Source: JAFKFI01 sp963795435
GTDB lineage: Bacteria; Pseudomonadota; Alphaproteobacteria; Acetobacterales; Acetobacteraceae
DNA: 64,000 nucleotides
Direction: 5' to 3'
Assembly: GCA_963795435.1 (NCBI GenBank)
Contig: CAWCHV010000007.1
Coordinates: 1,178,001 to 1,242,000, forward strand
The position numbers were made by a program, and so were the translations under genes. Shown piece after piece: positions 61,074 to 64,000 of this stretch. How positions within the stretch are numbered: the stretch's first letter is position 1; every line of letters begins with the position of its first letter. The notes below the pieces were generated by a model. That model made no database searches, was not told the DNA's origin, and worked only from the letters and a program-made list of their open reading frames with translations.

Positions 61074-62212
61074 CGCGCCCGCCAGACCAGCGTGGCCGAG
61101 ACCGCGTAGTTCCACACGACGCCGATCACGGCGCCCATCGCACCCGCCAAGGTCCAATCGGTATGGGCCTGGTACAGCACCCGGGCGATGCCGACGTTGG
61201 CGACCGCGCCGATGCCGCAGACCAGCATGAACAGCGCAAAGCCGCGCCATAGATCCGGCCCGCGCAGGCGTTGGTCCCGATAGGTGATCTGGTTGTTGAG
61301 CTCGAAATTGAACGCCATCGCAACGACCGTCGCGACGATCTGCGAGGCCGCGAACCGGTCCCCCAACGCCTGCCCCAGGGTCAGCACGGCGAGATGCACC
61401 AGCACGCCGAGCGCGCCGACGGCGGCGAAGGCGAGGAACCGCAGCGGCACCACCCCGCCGAGCAGCTTGTCCACCAGCAGGGCGCCGAATTGCGCCAGCA
61501 CCAGGACGTCGAGCTTGCTCTCGCCGGCCACCCGCTCGCGGAAGCGGCAGGGAATTTCGACTACCCGCAGCGACCTTGGCGCGCTGAGCACGAGGTCGAG
61601 CAGGATCTTGAAGCCCTTCGCGGTCAATCGGGGCGCGAGATCCTCGAACAGCGCGCGCCGCAGCATGAAGAAGCCGCTCATCGGATCGGTGAGCCGGACC
61701 GGCATGACGCGTTGGGCGAGACGGATGCCGAGATCGGACAGCGCGTGCCGCCAGCGGGACGACAGGCCGGAGGCGTCGCCGCCCTCGACATGACGGCTGC
61801 CCACCGCGAGGTCGCACGCGCCGGCGCGGAGGGCTTCCAGCATGTCGGGCAGCCGGGCTTCGTCGTGCTGCAGGTCGCCGTCCATCACCGCCACGAAATC
61901 CGCCGAGGAGGACAGCGCGCCCTCGATCACCGCCGAGGCCAGGCCACGCCTGCCGATGCGGCGGATGCAGCGGACGCGCGGATCGGACACGGCGATCCGG
62001 CGGGCCTCCGCCGCCGTGCGGTCGGGGCTGTCGTCGTCCACGAACACGACCTCCCAGCGCAGGCCGCTCAGCGCCGTGGCAAGTTTTTCCACGAGCGGGG
62101 CGACGTTGGCCCGTTCGTTGAAGCACGGCACCACCACGGTCAGCTCGACCGCGGGAGTCAGGGTGTTTGCGGGCGGCATCTCGGCAAGGGCGGCAGGCAG
62201 GGTCATTCGCAT
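61070..62212 (-). CDS. polyprenyl-phosphate glycosyltransferase (GT2) with GtrA-like membrane domain
   Basis: 380 aa fusion: GT2/dolichol-phosphate-mannose-synthase-like domain (LTVVVPCFNERANVAPLVEK; VFVDDDSPDRTA; AVMDGDLQHDEARLPDML; TDPMSGFFMLRR) then a GtrA domain with four helices from about residue 255 (RFLAFAAVGALGVLVHLAVL; AFNFELNNQITYRDQRL). This makes and probably flips a lipid-linked sugar for the GT39 enzyme encoded next. Confidence 0.9.
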   Translation of the reverse strand: MRMTLPAALAEMPPANTLTPAVELTVVVPCFNERANVAPLVEKLATALSGLRWEVVFVDDDSPDRTAAEARRIAVSDPRVRCIRRIGRRGLASAVIEGALSSSADFVAVMDGDLQHDEARLPDMLEALRAGACDLAVGSRHVEGGDASGLSSRWRHALSDLGIRLAQRVMPVRLTDPMSGFFMLRRALFEDLAPRLTAKGFKILLDLVLSAPRSLRVVEIPCRFRERVAGESKLDVLVLAQFGALLVDKLLGGVVPLRFLAFAAVGALGVLVHLAVLTLGQALGDRFAASQIVATVVAMAFNFELNNQITYRDQRLRGPDLWRGFALFMLVCGIGAVANVGIARVLYQAHTDWTLAGAMGAVIGVVWNYAVSATLVWRAR

Positions 62213-62318
62213 CCGATCGCCCGCCGGGGATTTTTGCCGGTCGGGGGCGAGCGGGGGGATAGCGCAGGCTGGCCACGGGTCAAAGTGTCTCTCCCCCTCC
62301 CTTGGGGGGACGAGAAGG

Positions 62319-62798
62319 CTAGAGCGGCACTCCGGCTAGGCTGCGGCTGGTGCGGATGGTTTGCAGGGTCTGCACCCGGCTCACGGTCGGCATTCCGGTG
62401 AGCCTCTGCGTAAGCTGGTTCTCGTGCGCGGTGTCGCGCGCCACCAGCTTGAGCAAAAAATCGCCGCCGCCCCGGATCATGTGGCACTCCCGCACCTCCG
62501 GCCAGGCGGCGACCTGCTGCTCGAAGGCGGACAGGACGGCCTCCTTCTGGCTGTCGAGCCCGACCACGGCGAAAAAGACGATCTCCCAGCCGAGCATCTG
62601 CGGGTCGCTGTCGGCGTGGTAGCCGCGGATCACCCCGGCCTCCTCCAGCCGCCGCACCCGGCGCAGGCAGGGCGGCGCCGAGATGCCAGCGCGGCGGGCG
62701 AGCTCGACATTCGTCATGCGCCCGTCGGCCTGCAACTCCATCAGGATGCGGCGGTCTATAGCGTCAAGAAGAGGCGGTTCGGCGATCTGAGGCTTCAT
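62319..62798 (-). CDS. Lrp/AsnC family transcriptional regulator
   Basis: 159 aa. N-terminal winged helix: LDAIDRRILMELQADGRMTN and VELARRAGISAPPCLRRVRR; C-terminal RAM ligand domain with VAAWPEVRECHMIRGGGDFLLKLVARD. Start at 62798 divergent from trxB with 165 bp between, so it may control itself and trxB. Amino acids are the usual effectors of the family. Confidence 0.92.
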   Translation of the reverse strand: MKPQIAEPPLLDAIDRRILMELQADGRMTNVELARRAGISAPPCLRRVRRLEEAGVIRGYHADSDPQMLGWEIVFFAVVGLDSQKEAVLSAFEQQVAAWPEVRECHMIRGGGDFLLKLVARDTAHENQLTQRLTGMPTVSRVQTLQTIRTSRSLAGVPL

Positions 62799-62859
62799 GC
62801 GGCGGGGAGCGGCCGGAAGGCCGAGCCTGTGTTGTTTCCAGGGAGCGCGGTGCCACGAA

Positions 62860-62887
62860 ATAATATTGCACGCCAGCGTGCCCGCAA
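62860..62887 (-). promoter_or_regulatory. candidate promoter of the Lrp/AsnC gene
   Basis: On the minus strand TTGCGG (62882-62887) and TATTAT (62860-62865) are separated by 16 bp. The stretch AAATAATATTGC is the only AT-rich patch in the gap, and CACGC-CA-GCGTG beside it is a small dyad. Transcription would begin about 55 nt before the regulator's ATG. Confidence 0.35.
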
Positions 62888-62963
62888 GGGCGAAAACCGC
62901 GCTTCCTTGTCGGACGGCCGGGCCGCCCGATATGGTCCACAGCCCTTCAAGCAACCCGGACCC

Positions 62964-63977
62964 ATGCCTCCCATGCCCGAAACCCACCGCACCCGCGTCC
63001 TCATCATCGGCGCGGGGCCCGCCGGCTACACCGCCGCGGTCTACGCCGCCCGCGCCAGTCTCTCCCCGGTGCTGGTGGCCGGCCTGCAGCCAGGCGGGCA
63101 GCTGATGATCACGACGGACGTGGAGAACTATCCGGGTTTCGCCGAGGTGATCCAGGGGCCGTGGCTGATGGAGCAGATGGAGGCGCAGGCGGTGCATGTC
63201 GGCACGCGCGTCGTCCACGACCTGATCACCGAGGTGGATTTCTCGGCGACCCCGTTCCGCTGCGTGGCCAATTCGGGCGACGTGTTCCTGGCCAATTCGG
63301 TCGTCATCGCGACGGGCGCCCAGGCGCGCTGGCTCGGGCTGCCGTCGGAGAAGGCGTTCTCCGGCGCCGGGGTTTCGGCCTGCGCCACCTGCGATGGCTT
63401 CTTCTTTCGCGGCAAGGAGGTCGCCGTGGTCGGCGGCGGCAACACCGCCGTCGAGGAGGCGCTCTTTCTCACCAACCACGCCACCAAGGTCACGCTGATC
63501 CACCGCCGGGACCGGCTGCGGGCCGAGCAGATCCTGCAGGACCGGCTGTTCCGCAACCCGAGGATCTCGGTGGTCTGGGACAGCGCGGTCGAGGAGGTGC
63601 TGGGGCGGAGCGACCCGCCCAAGGCCGTCACGGGCGTGCGGCTCAGGAACGTGCGGACCGGCGCCACGAGCGACATCGGCGTCGACGGGCTGTTCGTGGC
63701 GATCGGCCATGATCCGGCGACCGCGCTGTTCCGTGGCCAGGTCGAGCTCGACGATCAGGGCTACATCCTGATCGCGCCGTGGTCCACGGCGACGTCGCGG
63801 CCGGGGGTGTTCGCGGCCGGGGACGTGGCGGACGCAAAGTTCCGCCAGGCCGTCACCGCGGCGGGCATGGGCTGCATGGCGGCGCTGGAGGCGGAGAAAT
63901 ATCTGGCCGAGCACGCCGCCGACCCAGCCGAACGGGCATCGGCCGACGCGATGCCGATGATCGGCGCCTGGGACTAG
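62964..63977 (+). CDS. trxB: thioredoxin reductase
   Basis: 337 aa. FAD motif VLIIGAGPAGYTAAVYAARA, redox-active pair CATC (C140, C143) in VSACATCDGFFF, NADPH motif VAVVGGGNTAVEEALFL, and C-terminal GVFAAGDVADAKFRQAVTAA. ATG 62964 or 62973 could initiate; neither has a strong RBS. Keeps thioredoxin reduced with NADPH. Confidence 0.95.
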   Translation: MPPMPETHRTRVLIIGAGPAGYTAAVYAARASLSPVLVAGLQPGGQLMITTDVENYPGFAEVIQGPWLMEQMEAQAVHVGTRVVHDLITEVDFSATPFRCVANSGDVFLANSVVIATGAQARWLGLPSEKAFSGAGVSACATCDGFFFRGKEVAVVGGGNTAVEEALFLTNHATKVTLIHRRDRLRAEQILQDRLFRNPRISVVWDSAVEEVLGRSDPPKAVTGVRLRNVRTGATSDIGVDGLFVAIGHDPATALFRGQVELDDQGYILIAPWSTATSRPGVFAAGDVADAKFRQAVTAAGMGCMAALEAEKYLAEHAADPAERASADAMPMIGAWD

Positions 63978-64000
63978 ACGGGCGGATTTTGGGCCGCGGC

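Noticed and set aside
62288..62313. CTCCCCCTCCCTTGGGGGGACGAG as a terminator for the Lrp gene.
   Set aside because: The stem is imperfect and no T-run follows on the minus strand; probably a remnant of the intergenic palindrome type seen at 31046.

Overview
The window is high-GC DNA (third codon positions almost always G or C) with long open shadows on the antisense strand. It carries no rRNA, complete tRNA, CRISPR array, transposase or phage gene. PqiABC, SorAB, PaaABCD, TRAP and sugar ABC importers, CYP153-type P450s, a MotAB stator and a divergent Lrp/trxB pair point to an alphaproteobacterium. I lean towards Rhodospirillales/Acetobacterales, but that is an inference from gene content and not a marker-gene placement.

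Layout. 0-3 kb: a minus-strand GMC dehydrogenase operon (membrane protein, small subunit, and a flavoprotein that is frameshifted and cut by the window edge). 3-6.6 kb: pqiABC, an MCE-type envelope lipid transport operon. 6.6-8.1 kb: a DUF1254/DUF1214 mini-protein with an internal deletion, and a DUF4239 membrane protein. 8.2-16.2 kb: sulfur-flavoured genes, namely formylglycine-generating enzyme plus arylsulfatase, a HAD phosphatase, SorAB sulfite dehydrogenase, a DsbA/FrnE protein and a MetY-like sulfhydrylase. A reductase without a standard start codon and an MFS exporter follow. 18.4-21 kb: paaABCD (phenylacetyl-CoA epoxidase) without paaE. 21-30 kb: a cation/proton antiporter broken by an in-frame TAG, a universal stress protein, a glycosyltransferase cassette including a GT2-GT4 fusion, a DUF374 acyltransferase and a CFA-synthase-like methyltransferase.

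30-48.6 kb is a catabolic transport island: a zinc alcohol dehydrogenase, a 3-hydroxyisobutyrate-dehydrogenase-like reductase, two RbsABC-type sugar importers, three beta-propeller proteins of the SMP-30/strictosidine-synthase superfamily (one fused to a permease), a TRAP importer and an HpaB-like flavin monooxygenase. Importer 2 carries single-base insertions in both its binding protein and its ATPase gene. 49.4-56.3 kb is a self-contained P450 system: ferredoxin reductase, [2Fe-2S] ferredoxin and four tandem CYP153-like P450 paralogs, followed by a convergent TetR regulator. 57-64 kb: motAB, a GT39/GT2-GtrA pair, an Lrp/AsnC regulator and trxB.

Two themes cut across the window. First, at least five genes carry a single lesion each (three +1 frameshifts, one internal amber codon, one lost start codon); either the read data contain indel errors or accessory functions are decaying. 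Second, short perfect tandem duplications (9, 14, 15 and 18 bp) cluster at gene ends and starts, and one of them builds a mini-ORF overlapping a start codon. The most unusual architectures are the permease/beta-propeller fusion with its sister propellers, and the four-gene CYP153 array with its own redox partners.
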